Origin: Rotaria sordida
Taxonomy: Eukaryota > Rotifera > Eurotatoria > Philodinida > Philodinidae
DNA length: 64,000 bases
Direction of reading: 5' to 3'
Assembly (NCBI GenBank): GCA_905250125.1
Contig: CAJNOL010000374.1
Coordinates: 86,429-150,428, forward strand
Shown: positions 11,437 through 23,160 of the stretch, in pieces
How positions within the stretch are numbered: the first letter of the stretch is position 1
How the letters are laid out: each line of letters starts with the position of its first letter
Notes under the pieces: generated by a model
Told to the model about the DNA's origin: nothing
Databases searched by the model: none
Seen by the model: only the letters and a program-made list of their open reading frames with translations
Made by a program: the position numbers and the translations under genes

Positions 11437-14400
11437 TTAAACTGATGTTTCTGAATTAAGTTTTAAAATAAATTTATTTTGTTTTAAATCAAAAAATTTT
11501 TCAATTAAATGTATTCGTGGTATTTGATGAAATGTACATATTAATGTAATATGTTCAGCATGTTGTTGTTTAAGTACAAATAATAAATTTGAATATATTG
11601 ATTGATTAATTGATATTGTTTTTCTTTGATGTTTTTCATTTATATATGATTGTGAATCACATATAATTGTCCATGATTGTTCAATAGTATGTTTTTTTGT
11701 TGATAATAATGCAGGAAATAATAATGTTGCTAATGGTTGAAATTCTGTTTGAATATAACGTTCAAGAAATGCTCGAGGTGATAAATTATGTGTTAAACAT
11801 GTTGATAAATGAGATATAATTGATTCACGTGTAAAATATGGTTGTTGACGAGTTATTCGAAGATATTTTTGTAGTGAACGTGACATTGAAGAAAAAACAG
11901 CCTTGCAAAAATATTTATTAATTATACATAGGGCAGTCAAAAAGTTTTGCAACTCAGGACAAATTATTCAATAGAAAGACATTCCATTTCTCTCTCTCTA
12001 CAGCAAATGTTAGAAGGAGTCATCATGATGTTCGATACCAAGTTTAATTCAATTTGAAATGTCTTTTCGTATTCATCGGAGGATATCAAGTTGAGTCCTT
12101 GGTTAAACTTGTTACATGTAGATATTTATCTAGTGTATCTTTAAGGTAACTGAGCAACCCAAAATCTGAAAGAGCAATGTCAGGCGAAAGTAACGAATAA
12201 ACCATAAGTTCATTATTTCTTCCTTAAGATAATTAATGGCTATAACTTTTATATATAGTTGACATTGTGATAGTGAAACTTACTACCGATGGTTTCTGAT
12301 GATGACTTTTTGTTTAATAACTTTTTATATAATGGTCTTAAGCATTCATTACGATAGTGGATAGCCTTAATAGATACCCCAGAAGGTGCCTGATCAATAA
12401 GTAATCGTTCAGTTGTTATGAAAGAGATGACACATTATGTTTTCTTTTAATAGCAGGTGAATGAGCTCTCTTTCCTTCTGCTATTTACAATTTTGGTTGC
12501 TGCTTCCATTCAATCTTGCAAGAATAAATCCACATCTCATCACCCAGTCAGACAAAAATTTCGAAAAACGCGTTTAAACGCGCAATCGGGGACCGCGACT
12601 GTGATCCATTCACGCTCATTAAAAAAACGCACGAAAACGCGTCTATTGGCGTTTTTTGTAACTTTCTGGGCGTCAAAACGACGAAAATCCCAGTTTTTGA
12701 GCGTTAAAACGTATTGTTCTTAAGTTCTAGAATAATAGTGCGTTTTAACGCTCAAAAATTGGAATTTCCGCCGTTTTGACGCCCAGAAAGTTACACAAAT
12801 CGCCAATAGACGCGTTTTCGTGCGTTTTTTAATGAGCGTGAATGGATCACAGTCGCGGTTCCCGATTGTGCGTTTAAACGCGTTTTTCGAAATTTTTGTC
12901 TGACTGGGCACCAGTGATCATCTAACATAATTACCCATGCATCACTTTTAAGTTTGTCTAACTTTTCAATACTTAAGAAACAAATTTAACTAAAGTAATA
13001 ACCAAGGACCCAGCTTGATACCCTCCGATGAATACGAAAAGACATTTCAAAATTGAATTGAACTTGGTATCTAACATCATGGTTACTCTTTCTAACATTT
13101 ACTGTAGAAAGAGAGAAATGGAATGTCTTTCTATTGAATAATTTGTCCTGAGTTGCAGAACTTTTTGACTGCCCCATGTATTATAAAAATAATATTAATT
13201 ACTTGTGCTGCTTCTCGAACATCCATTGGTACATGTGAACCATATTTTTCACTAAGACATTTTCGAACATGTGTAAATGCATCTTCACATGAACTTAATA
13301 ATTTTGTACGTCGTTTTCGTACACGACGTTCATAATCAAGTTCATCATAGAATCTTGAAAAATCAAAAAATAGACATCATATTTTTACTAGTATGTATAA
13401 TATCAAAAGAATAAATAGAATTTTAGTTTTGTCTAGAAAATTTCTATCGATAAATGAGTCATCAATTATCATTCATTCTGTTTCTCGTTCAAAGAAGAGT
13501 TCTTAATATAAATTCTTCTTTTCACTCAAACTAATTTTAAATAAAGCTAAAACTTTTTTTTTGAAAAATATTTACCAGGATGTTTTGTCAAAATACTTAT
13601 TTTTAATTGTATTTTATCAAGGTACCAAAACTATTTTAGAGACAAAATCTCTGAGATATTCTGAAAGATTTCTAATTTTTTTGTTTTAAAGTGTTAGAAT
13701 CAACTTTGCTTCAAACTATATCAATTGACAAAAAAAAAGAACAGATAAAAATACCTGTAGAGAACATTTATAATCATCAATGGTAAAGTTTGCAACTGAA
13801 TCATAACAAAGCAAAAGACAGATGACAAGCGGAACAAATTGAAAAGTATATATTTTTCATTACGTTCGATAAGATAAGAGCTTTCATAATAACTACTATC
13901 AAGAAAACTTTTTCAAAAATTCCAAAACCTTTGTAATAATGGAAAAGTTAGAGAATCAAACTGCATCTATTAAACATTTGAGGTTTTTATCTCATATGGT
14001 CAGCATAAGATCAATATTCTTGGTAGAAAAAAAGAAAGATAAGGAGAGTATGCTTAAATTACTCTAGTCTATCGTATTTGTGATGGCGAAAGGTCTATAA
14101 AAGACTAGTAGAGATCGTGCGTTTTGTGAAATTTAAAGTACCATATCGAGATTAAAACAAAAAATAATCATAATACCGATCATTATATCCATGCATTGAA
14201 CGTCCAAGATCTCTATTTCCATTGACACCAGTAACAACAGTTGATGCATTTGATTGTGATCCAATAGATTTACTTGAAAGTGTTCCATGTTGTCTTGATT
14301 GTGTTTGATGTACATTTTCCAACCATGGATTAAATACAGGAAAATCTTTATAATATTGTTCAAGTAAATAAATACTTGCTTCTTGTATTGACATTGAACC

Positions 14401-15314
14401 TAAATAAAAATAAAATAAAATAAATTTTTTGTTTTTTTTATCAAATATTTACCAATTGTATATTGTCTTGTTTGTCCATCAGGTGATCGTACAACTTTAA
14501 CAATCCATTTTGGATATAACCATTTAATTTCTAATATAATAACAACTAATAATAATAAAAATAAAAGTAAATCTTCATATGTTGATGTCATTGATATAAT
14601 TTTTTCATATATTTCAATATTTGGTTGTAATAATTTAAAAATATAATATAACCAATAAGTCAAAATAATTATTATTAATATAATAATAAAAAACATTTCA
14701 TGTAAATTAATACGTGGTAAATAAATTATATTTCGTCGTCGATATAATAATAATAATGTACCAATAAATATAAATAAAAGTTTAAAACTAATTGTTAATA
14801 ATAATGTATAATCATTAATAATTATTAAATCAGATTGAATTAATATATATGGTAATATAAGAAATAATATAGGTGATATAAAAGCAATAAGACATAATAA
14901 ATAAATAATAAAATACCAAATCATAATCGATCGTTTTCTATAATGATTTAGATTTTTAATATATTGATTAGGAATATTTATTTGTAAACTTGTTTCATTA
15001 TTATTTGTTAATGTATCTTCATTACCACCATTACATGTTATTGTTGTTGTTTCACCCCAATTATCATCTTGTGGAAGAATTTTAACTTCAATACGTTCAT
15101 CTTGATTATCAATTGATATTATATTATTATTATTATTTTGTTGCTTTTTATGATGATGATGATGATGATGATGACGACGAGATGATGAACGTGTTTCATA
15201 ATTAATAGTATTCGATGATGAAACTATAGGAGGTACAATTGATTCTGTTGAATGAATTAAAGTAGGAGGTAACGTTGCCGAATTTACTACTCCACCATAT
15301 GTGTCTGGTTCCAT
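11437..15314 (-). CDS. VANGL: Van Gogh / Vangl (Strabismus), core planar cell polarity membrane protein
   Basis: Four-pass membrane scaffold of the Wnt/planar-polarity pathway that binds Prickle and Dishevelled. Exons on the minus strand: 15314-14453, 14399-14177, 13353-13203, 11901-11437. Phase is kept and the product is 566 residues, close to vertebrate VANGL (about 521). The Ser- and His-rich cytoplasmic N-terminus has a run of eight His at residues about 48-55. Four hydrophobic segments lie between residues about 130 and 260. Family signatures follow: KWIVKVVRSPDGQTRQYTIG, YYKDFPVFNPWLEN, YERRVRKRR, EAFTH-like EDAFTHVRKC, REAAQAVFSSM, QKYLRITRQQPY and RAFLERYI. The protein ends in ETSV, the class I PDZ-binding tail of the family. 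Intron 3 is about 1.3 kb because a transposon lies in it; both splice sites remain intact just outside the element. The gene appears functional. Confidence 0.95.
11921..13190 (-). mobile_element. decayed mariner-like DNA transposon with about 175-bp terminal inverted repeats
   Basis: Inverted ends match over about 11931-12106 and 13003-13178, starting GGGCAGTCAAAAAGTT and continuing TGCAACTCAGGACAAATT; weaker matching extends about 10 bp further out. Minus-strand frames show mariner transposase remnants: TGDEMWIY (first catalytic Asp region, split by the nested element) and SPDIALSDFGLLSYLKDTL (third catalytic Asp region, about 12134-12190). The frame is interrupted by several stops and lacks much of the N-terminal half. 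Without the nested element it is about 0.9 kb, shorter than the usual 1.3 kb, so it is internally deleted and inactive. Confidence 0.85.
12543..12908. mobile_element. near-perfect palindromic MITE nested in the mariner transposase
   Basis: A 366-bp inverted repeat whose arms agree at roughly 95 percent by eye. It starts CCCAGTCAGACAAAAATTTC and ends with the complement; the turn lies near 12715-12740. It is rich in CpG and ACGCGT, unlike the AT-rich surroundings. The flanking dinucleotide CA (12541-12542 and 12909-12910) is a possible 2-bp target duplication. Removing the element and one CA restores the mariner motif ITGDE, so it inserted after the mariner copy. Confidence 0.88.
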
Positions 15315-17259
15315 GATCTATAATTATATATATATATATATATATGTATATAGTTCAATTATAATATATAGGTTGGCTCCAGATAGAATAAATTTCATAA
15401 AGAGATGATCATGATTAAGTATGTATAACAATCTCATAGATAACAATTTATTACAAGTCTTAAACATCAAACGATATACAAAAAATGATGAATATGACTA
15501 AGACAGTCTTATAGTTATTATAACTTCAAACATTATTACCGATTCATTCTATTCAATAAATATCACTGTCTTTTTTTGTTTAAGTTTATCATCGATCATA
15601 TCAAAGAACATATGTGCTTAATCTATATAGAATTGATTAGTATATACTTACATTAACTATAGTAGAACAGTAATGTTGCTCTTCAATATTGTTACTTTTC
15701 TTTACCAGTAACTCATATGCCATTTTTTTTCCAATTGTTGTCATCATTGTCGATCGATGTACAACAACTGTTTATGTTCACTCTTTATCACCGACTGTAT
15801 ATATCCATGAAATTAACCATCTGACATCTCCTTTTTTTTCTGTTCATTGTCTCGGAGCGTTGTCATCTTTTACGCTGTCTCGCTATTTAACCACGCTTTA
15901 AACATTTAAAAATGTGTAGATTGTTCTAGTCAATATCAAAAATTCAAAACAAAAAACAAAAAAAATTTTTAACATTTAAGTTCAATTTATTATCATGAAT
16001 GTTGTCTAGTAGCATCCTAAATTATAAATTTATGCCATTTATATTCAAATGAATCTCAAATTCAAAGCATATATATATATATATATATCGATCAATACTT
16101 CTTTTTCATCTGAATAAGAAAAAAAAATGATCAATGAGTTAAAAAGTAAGAAATAAAGAGCTATAGACATTGATTGATTGATCATATACTAAACATATAC
16201 TTAATGTCTTATCTTATATTAACCATCACACCTATGAATACTTCGATTATGTTTTAATATGAATTATATTTTATCTAGTTCAAAAATTTTTCTTTTTTTC
16301 TTTATTTTAATGAGAATTCGAACTGTTTAACTTATAATGACTATCTTTTTCTTTTTGTTTCTATTATACATGCAACATGCATACGTACAGTATAAAGACG
16401 TTTGATATTGACACTAGACGTACGACGTTGTTCTTCCATATTTAAATGAAAGTAAAGTAATACAAAGAGAATAAAAGTTTGTCTAATCAAAGTTGAATAG
16501 AATAAGAAATGTATCACGTACACACTTTACAGATTTGCGGTTGACCTCTGAGAAAAAAAAAAAAAAGAAAATGCAAGTATTGTTCTTAAATAGAACAGAA
16601 AAAACTTGCATAATCAATAAAATGAATTCTTGTAATGTACACCATCAGTCCGATTTTAACGTATAATGGCCCTTGAACAATACCGTTTTATATTCTTATT
16701 AGATACACATAGACAAAATGAGCAAGTCTTTACTTGTTGCAGCAATTATCGCGTATCTGTTCACACTCATAGACACACAAGAAAACAAAAGAAAATAAAA
16801 AAAAAAAAAAACGAAAGAACGAAAGAGCATTGAACAAACAAAGATGGATAATAGTAACAAAAGAATACATCTCGAAGGATCGATTGTCTAATAAAAAAGA
16901 AAACAAACGGAACATATACAGCACTTACTTATTTAGAAATACTGACTGACAGATGATGATGATGATTATGATGATATCGATTGATTCGTATATTAGACAA
17001 AGACAAAGAATGAACAACATCGATTGGATAGTATACAAACAGAGACTAGAAGATAAAAATAGATAAAAACATATATTCTTATTGACTTTGTATGCCATCT
17101 ATAATAAAAAGAAAAAAAAAATGCATGTCAAATGATTAATTTTTCGAGGTTGAAACAAACAAAAAAGAAAATTGTATTGGTAATTTTATTTACCAATTGA
17201 ATATTATAATCGAAAATTTTATGCATTCATTTTTTTTTTTTTATTATAAATCAATTGAA
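15315..17259. other. divergent intergenic region between VANGL (-) and methionyl-tRNA synthetase (+)
   Basis: About 1.9 kb of AT-rich DNA that should hold both promoters. It carries TA microsatellites at about 15327-15345 and 16069-16089 and several poly-A/T tracts. No gene recognised. Confidence 0.5.
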
Positions 17260-19103
17260 ATGACAATAAGTCGTGCTGCATCATATTTTATTTCGACACC
17301 AATCTATTATGTTAATTCTAAACCTCATATAGGTCATCTTTATTCAAGTTTACTTGCTGATACAATTGCACGATGGCAAATAGTAAAACATCGTACAACA
17401 CCAAGAATCATTCTTTCAACTGGAACTGATGAACATGGTTTAAAAATTGAACGAGCTGCAATAACAGCTCAAATTTCACCTCTAGAATTTTGTAATCAAG
17501 TTTCAGGTAAGAGAAAATTGTATGAAAAAAAGAAATTTTCGACCTCTTTTTGTTTCGTTTAGAAAAATTTCGTAAAATGTTTGATCAATTTTCAATTAAA
17601 TATACAAATTATATTCGAACAACAGATAAAAATCATTGTCAAGCTGTTCAATATGTTTGGCAAGAATTATTAAAACAAAATCTTATTTATAAAGGAAGTT
17701 ATGAAGGATGGTATTCAGTTCAAGATGAATGTTTCGTTAGCGAAGATGAAGTAAGGATCAGGTTAGTTTTTATTTCAGTTATTAAACAATAAAAAGTTTG
17801 TTTTTTTTCCAAAAAAAAAAAATTAGGTTGTAAAAGATGAATCCGGTCAAACAATAATTAAAGAATCAAATCGTCCTGTTGAATGGACAAAAGAAAAAAA
17901 TTATATGTTTAAATTAAATCAATTCTATGAACGTATTGAACAATGGATACAAGATAAAAATCCATTATATCCTATTAAATATAATAAATTAGCATTGATT
18001 CAATTACATGAACTTAAAAAACAAGGTGATATTTCAATTTCACGTGAAGCTAAACGACTTTCATGGGGTATACAAGTAAGTTTAAAATATAATTAATTTA
18101 AATATATTATTTATTGAATTAAAATTAGGTACCAAATGATTCATCACAAATAATATATGTGTGGATTGATGCACTTATTAATTATTTAACTGTTATTGGT
18201 TATCCTGATCATATTAGTCATTGGCCACCAAATTGTCAAATAATTGGTAAAGAAATACTTCGTTTTCATGCTATTTATTGGCCAGCATTACTTATGGGAC
18301 TTAATCTTGAATTACCACAACAATTAGTTGTTCATGGACATTGGTTAAAAGATGATAAAAAAATGTCAAAAAGTGTTGGTAAATAGTTTATTTTGTTTTT
18401 GTTTTCGTATTTATAAATCATATATATATATATATATATAGGTAATGTTATTGATCCATTTGATTTATTATCTAAACTTCAATGTGATGGTGTTCGATAT
18501 TGTTTATTACGTGAAGATATTCTTTCACAAGATGCTAATTTTAATGAATATAAAATGAAAAAATATTTAAATGCTGAATTAGCAAATACACTTGGCAATC
18601 TACTTAATCGTGTAACATCATTATCAATAAATCCTTCATGCATTTATCCATCACGTCCTTCATCAATGTTTTCATCATCATCAACAACGGACATTATTAA
18701 TCAATGTATAAATCTCCCATTACGTGTTAAAACAGCATATGATTCATATGAATTTTATCATGGTATTATTGCAATTATGGATGTCCTTCGTGCATGTAAT
18801 ACTTATGTTCAACATGAACAACCTTGGTTATTAGCTAAATCAACGTTAGAATATGATCAACAACGTTTACAAATATTAATTTATTTAACACTTGAATGTT
18901 TACGTATTTGTGGTATACTTTTACAACCAATTGTTCCATCAATTAGTAAACAGTTACTTGATATACTTGACATTGATTTAAATAAACGTACATTACATGA
19001 TTGTCATATTCTAATTGAACACAATGAGAAAAAATTAAATATAATGAAGAACGAACGTATATCATTGTATCAACGTTTATCAATTGTTGAAAATGATGTG
19101 TAA
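17260..19103 (+). CDS. MARS2: methionyl-tRNA synthetase, mitochondrial type
   Basis: Class I aminoacyl-tRNA synthetase charging tRNA-Met. Exons 17260-17506, 17563-17750, 17827-18075, 18129-18378, 18442-19103. Phase is kept and the product is 531 residues. The Rossmann fold begins [19 protein letters not shown] with the HIGH motif at about residues 22-25, followed by [15 protein letters not shown]. Then come [20 protein letters not shown], HFxAIYWPA-like [12 protein letters not shown] and the KMSKS loop [11 protein letters not shown], which is split by the last intron. The C-terminal helical anticodon-binding part has [12 protein letters not shown] and PWLLAK. The short length, absence of C-terminal extensions and no clear zinc-knuckle cysteines fit the bacterial/mitochondrial form rather than the cytosolic one. 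The ATG at 17260 starts just before the catalytic domain. An upstream ATG (17221, in frame) would add a short basic-poor leader, so the targeting peptide is uncertain. Confidence 0.92.
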
Positions 19104-19547
19104 TAAATAAATTCATATCTTGTGACAATCTTTTTCTTTTCTTTTCTTTTCTTTTTTTCTCATCAATGATGAATCAAGTTATACATACGAAAAATTAGTT
19201 CTATGGTCTTGAATTGTGCATACGTTAATATTTGAAAAAAAAGAAAGAAAAGTGATAATTTGTTTCTTGTATTCAAAGTCCTATAATGTGCAATTTAAAT
19301 GCATATGTGCATTAAAGTGTGACCAAATTGAAACGAAAAAAGAAAAAAAGAGAAAAAAAAAATCGACGATAAAAATACAAAACATATAAACTACGAGATG
19401 AACAGAGCCATTATAAACAAGGTGATTCTTTTTCTAATTCTTCTTGACATTATTTGTCATTGAGATAACGACAACGCCAAGGTGAGATATGATGTTCGAT
19501 ATTTGTTGGTAAATTGAATACGCGAACAAGTAATAATTATATTTATT
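19104..19547. other. short intergenic spacer
   Basis: Spacer between the synthetase stop and the proposed first kinase exon, with a CTTTT-repeat tract at about 19133-19157. No gene recognised. Confidence 0.5.
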
Positions 19548-20629
19548 ATGGGTATTGGCTTATCTCGGCGAGATAATGTCTTTGATTCTAGTAAATTGGT
19601 TTCATTTTTAGTTATACGATTGATAAATTTATTGTTTTTCTTTTTTTTTTTTTGTTCTTTTGTATAGAATCATCGATCACTGTCCATGGTCGTGAGTATC
19701 ATATATTAGATGCAATTGGTCAAGGTGGCGAAGCAACTGTATATCGATGCCAAGATAAAAAAGGTTCGCAACATGCTGTTAAAATGTTTTGTTTTTCACG
19801 GTATCCACAAGTTCAAATACGTCAACGAGTTGATGGATTTATGAAAGAGGCACGTATTTTGCAATATTTAAGTGGACGTTCACCACATTTTGTTGATTTC
19901 GTTGATTTTGAATATCGACCTAAAGAAAATATTGGCTATATGATTATGGAATTGGGTCGAGGAAATTTAAGACAATTTTTGCAAGGAATGCCATTAAATG
20001 AACCACTTCGACGAATGATTTGGCAACAGATTGTCAACATTTTGGTGGCTCTTCAAAGTGCTAGAATTGGTAATTCAACAAAAAAAGAAATAAAGAAAGA
20101 TTTTAATATTAATGAATATTTCTTTTATTTTTATCTTTATTTACAGTACATGCTGATATCAAACCTGAAAATTTAATTCTAGTAGATAATACTCTCAAAA
20201 TAACTGATCTAAGTCTTGCTTTTCCATCAACTGCAATGGGACAAGCTTTTCGACAGCCAATGATTCGTGGCACTCTAGGTATATGCATTTGAAGATTAAA
20301 TTATCAGAAAAAAAAAATGTATATTTTTATGTGATCTGTTCATCATAGATTACATGGCACCTGAAGTTTTTTTGCATGAAACAAGCTTAGAATCGGATAT
20401 ATGGTCAGCAGGTGTTATTCTCTATGAAATGACTTATGGACGTCCTCCATATTTTGGTATTTTTGATCGGCATCAAAAAATGGACGCCATTGCAAGAATG
20501 ACACCTATATCATATCCTCCATTGAACGATCATTATTTATTTGATTTGATACAGCAATGTCTTACTTTGGATGCTAGTTTGAGACCGAATGCATTCGATT
20601 TACTAAAGCATCCATATACAAACATATAA
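19548..20629 (+). CDS. TTK/Mps1-like protein kinase
   Basis: Protein kinase catalytic domain almost alone. Proposed exons 19548-19590, 19668-20069, 20147-20278, 20349-20629. Phase is kept and the product is 285 residues. Motifs in order: glycine loop IGQGGEATVY, AVKMF (ATP-binding Lys), MIMELGRGNLRQFL, catalytic loop VHADIKPENLI, metal-binding ITDLSLAF in place of DFG, GTLDYMAPEV, SDIWSAGVILYEMTYGRPPY, and an Arg near the end (LRPNAFDLLKHPY). The GTLDYMAPE, MTYGRPPY and HADIKPEN blocks most resemble the spindle-checkpoint kinase TTK (GTVNYMPPE, MTYGKTPF, HSDLKPAN). The long N-terminal TPR region of TTK is missing. The first exon is inferred: it gives MGIGLSRR, a possible N-myristoylation motif; without it the frame opens at 19652 inside the intron. 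An assignment to another small kinase family is possible. Confidence 0.75.
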
Positions 20630-21951
20630 TATAAAGGATAATTTTCTTGTTTCTTTTTTCTTTTTGCTTTTTAAATATGTGAAATAATCTTCTTCAATGT
20701 AAGAAGATATATTGTTACACATATTTATATATAGATTTATTTTTCTCTTTTAATCTTATATGAAACACTTTGTTTTTATCGTTTTCAGTTGTCATTACTA
20801 AACAGTTATGTTATTATTATATGTCTATCTTTTATTGAAATATTGTCTTTCTTAAATATAATGATTTAATGTAATTCATTCTTTATTATGTCTAAATCAT
20901 TGAAAACAAGGATTTGTTATTGTTCTTGTTTAGGCTCAGATTTGTCCTCTAATCTATAAATAAAAGAGCTGTTTAGCGTGTTTTTTTGGTTTGTAGACGT
21001 ATATTTTTCTTTAGTGTCTTTCATTTATCCTTGACACCCTCAGGCAAATTTATCTGTTTATATCAGTTCCTTTTCAGTTATTTTTGATATAGATTGAAGC
21101 TATAAATTACTCATATAATATGTAAGATAGAATTTATCTTTTTTTTATTCGATAAAGTCTCATATGCCATAGGAATTTTCCATTATTTTCAAATTTTCTA
21201 GAATAATATGTCACAATATAAAAGTACTTGAAAAGATTAATTTTTTGTGAGAATAAACTGCATGTAAGTTATGATAGTCATGATATAATCCAATAGTCTA
21301 GTGAGTGATTATTTGTTTCAGAATATATAAATAAATAATTTTAAGGCATATTATAAAAAATTAATTTTATTATGACGAACAAACATGAAAATATATATTA
21401 AACCATTGAGATTATATCAGAAGAAATTGATAATTTTTTTTTAAAAATAAAGATAGTTAGAAAGACATTCATATAATATAATATATTGTCGACAAAAGAA
21501 TTTCGAATATTTCAACTAATAACAAGAAAAAATTCAAACGTACCACTATTATTATTATAATTGAAGGCTGTTTGTATCAGTCCATTATTATAAGATAACT
21601 TTCATCAGAACTGGAAAAATATGAGTTTTCTCGAGTACGACAAATATAGTACTTGAGTATTCATACTTGAGTACGAGTACATACTCATACTTGCCAAGCT
21701 TTGCTTTTCATCAGGTGATCAAGTTAAACTTTCAAATACAAACATATTTTTGCTATGGTTTATTAAGATTATTAAATGAAATGTATTGTGTATAGTGTTT
21801 CATTTATAATTCAATATAATTCATTAATTATCTATTCAAATAAAGAATCTATTTCAAAAAAAAAAAAGTAAAAGATAACTTCGCATAAAACTTGTACCAT
21901 ATAATATATATATTACTCATTCTAGATTTTGAATCAATCTTGTTTAATAAA
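20630..21951. other. intergenic, AATAAA near 20959
   Basis: AT-rich. An AATAAA at 20959-20964 could serve the kinase transcript, although it is distant. At 21617-21700 a stretch repeats GAGTAC/ACTTGAGTA words in both orientations, a small low-complexity or decayed repeat. No gene recognised. Confidence 0.4.
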
Positions 21952-23160
21952 ATGTCATAAACAAGTGCATTTTCTCGTTTTGAAAATGCTAATCAATTTC
22001 GTTCCGATGATAGGTCAACTACATCGGATCAAATTAATTTAGAAACAATTTTTGCTTTTTCAATTTTGTAAATATTAAATTTTCATATTATCATATTATC
22101 ATTTTTTTGTTTTTGAATTATTCTTTATGTTTTCTTTGAATAACCAAGAGTTCAAACACATCTAAAAAAAAATATTTATACTTGTTTATTAATTATTACA
22201 ATATGTGTAGCATTAGGTGTTTATTTATCAATGACAGACGGACTTCATTATCCTCGTTTAGCTGTATTTGCATCAATAATAACAAGTATTTAGTTTTTTA
22301 CAATTGATTTTAATGCTCGTACACAAATAAAATATTTTGGATCAATGTCAGCAACAGTTTTATTGGTATTTATTTAAGGCCATTAATTAATTTAGTTATT
22401 AATGTCGATCCACAAATTGTTATAATAGTATTTTTTATTGACAGCAACTATTTTTATTTGTTTTATACGTAGTGCATTACTCACACAAAAACGAATATAT
22501 TTATATTTAAAAGGTAAGAAAACGCAAAGTGAAAATATTAAAATAAGATTTGTTTGTTTGTTTTTTCTATAAATTTAGGTTTACTTGGTACAGATACATC
22601 GATTATGCTTTTACTTAGTTTAATGAGTTTGTTTAGACAATCACAACCTATTTTTGAGTGTAAATATAAAAACAAAAAGGTTATTTACTATAGAAAATAT
22701 CTTGTTTTTGTTAATTTAGGTTAATCTTTATCTTGATCTATCTATTGTATGTGATTATATTTTATATGATACTCAATTGATTGTTGAATGAGCTGTTTAA
22801 GGTGATATGAATTATGTTGAGTAAGTGAAAACAAATAGAAACTAATATCTGTGATTTGATTTTCGAAAAATAATAGTTTATTATCATATAGATAAGTTTT
22901 GAAAGACATTTTTTTTTTCGTTCTTTGAACATAACAAGAAAATAGATTTTGTTTTTCTATTATTTCATTATATATTTTTAGACATGCAATTCTTCTATTT
23001 ATCGATATGGTTGACTTGTTTGTTCGTATTCTCATAATGTTACTTAGCAATGTATGTATTTATTATTTAGACTCAAAGTATTTTTCTGTTATCTATATAC
23101 ATTTATCTATTTTTTTTTATATAGGTGCGAAATAAAAATAAGAAAAGCAACGATCATTAA
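21952..23160 (+). pseudogene. TMBIM6: broken Bax inhibitor-1 (TMBIM6) gene
   Basis: The sequence follows BI-1, the ER membrane protein that limits cell death and calcium leak. Recognisable pieces in order: VQTHLKKNIYTCLL (family: QHLKKVYASF), LAVFASIIT, GPLINLVINVDPQIV, TATIFICFIRSALL (family: AMIFTCFTLSAL), GLLGTDTSIMLLLSLMSLF, VNLYLDLSIVCDYILYDTQL (family: [20 protein letters not shown]), FIDMVDLFVRILIMLL and a Lys/Asn tail after a last short intron. GT-AG introns are still visible. Coding is broken by in-frame stops at 21958, at about 22291 and 22375, and twice after DTQLIVE (about 22786-22800), plus frameshifts near 22378 and 22440. With this many lesions it is a pseudogene, probably a relic of a duplicated copy; a functional copy elsewhere is expected. 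Confidence 0.88.

Noticed and set aside
12457-13177. Short open frames containing paired similar peptides around the nested element
   Set aside because: They are translations of the two arms of the palindromic MITE and of the mariner ends, hence the mirror-image similarity; not genes.
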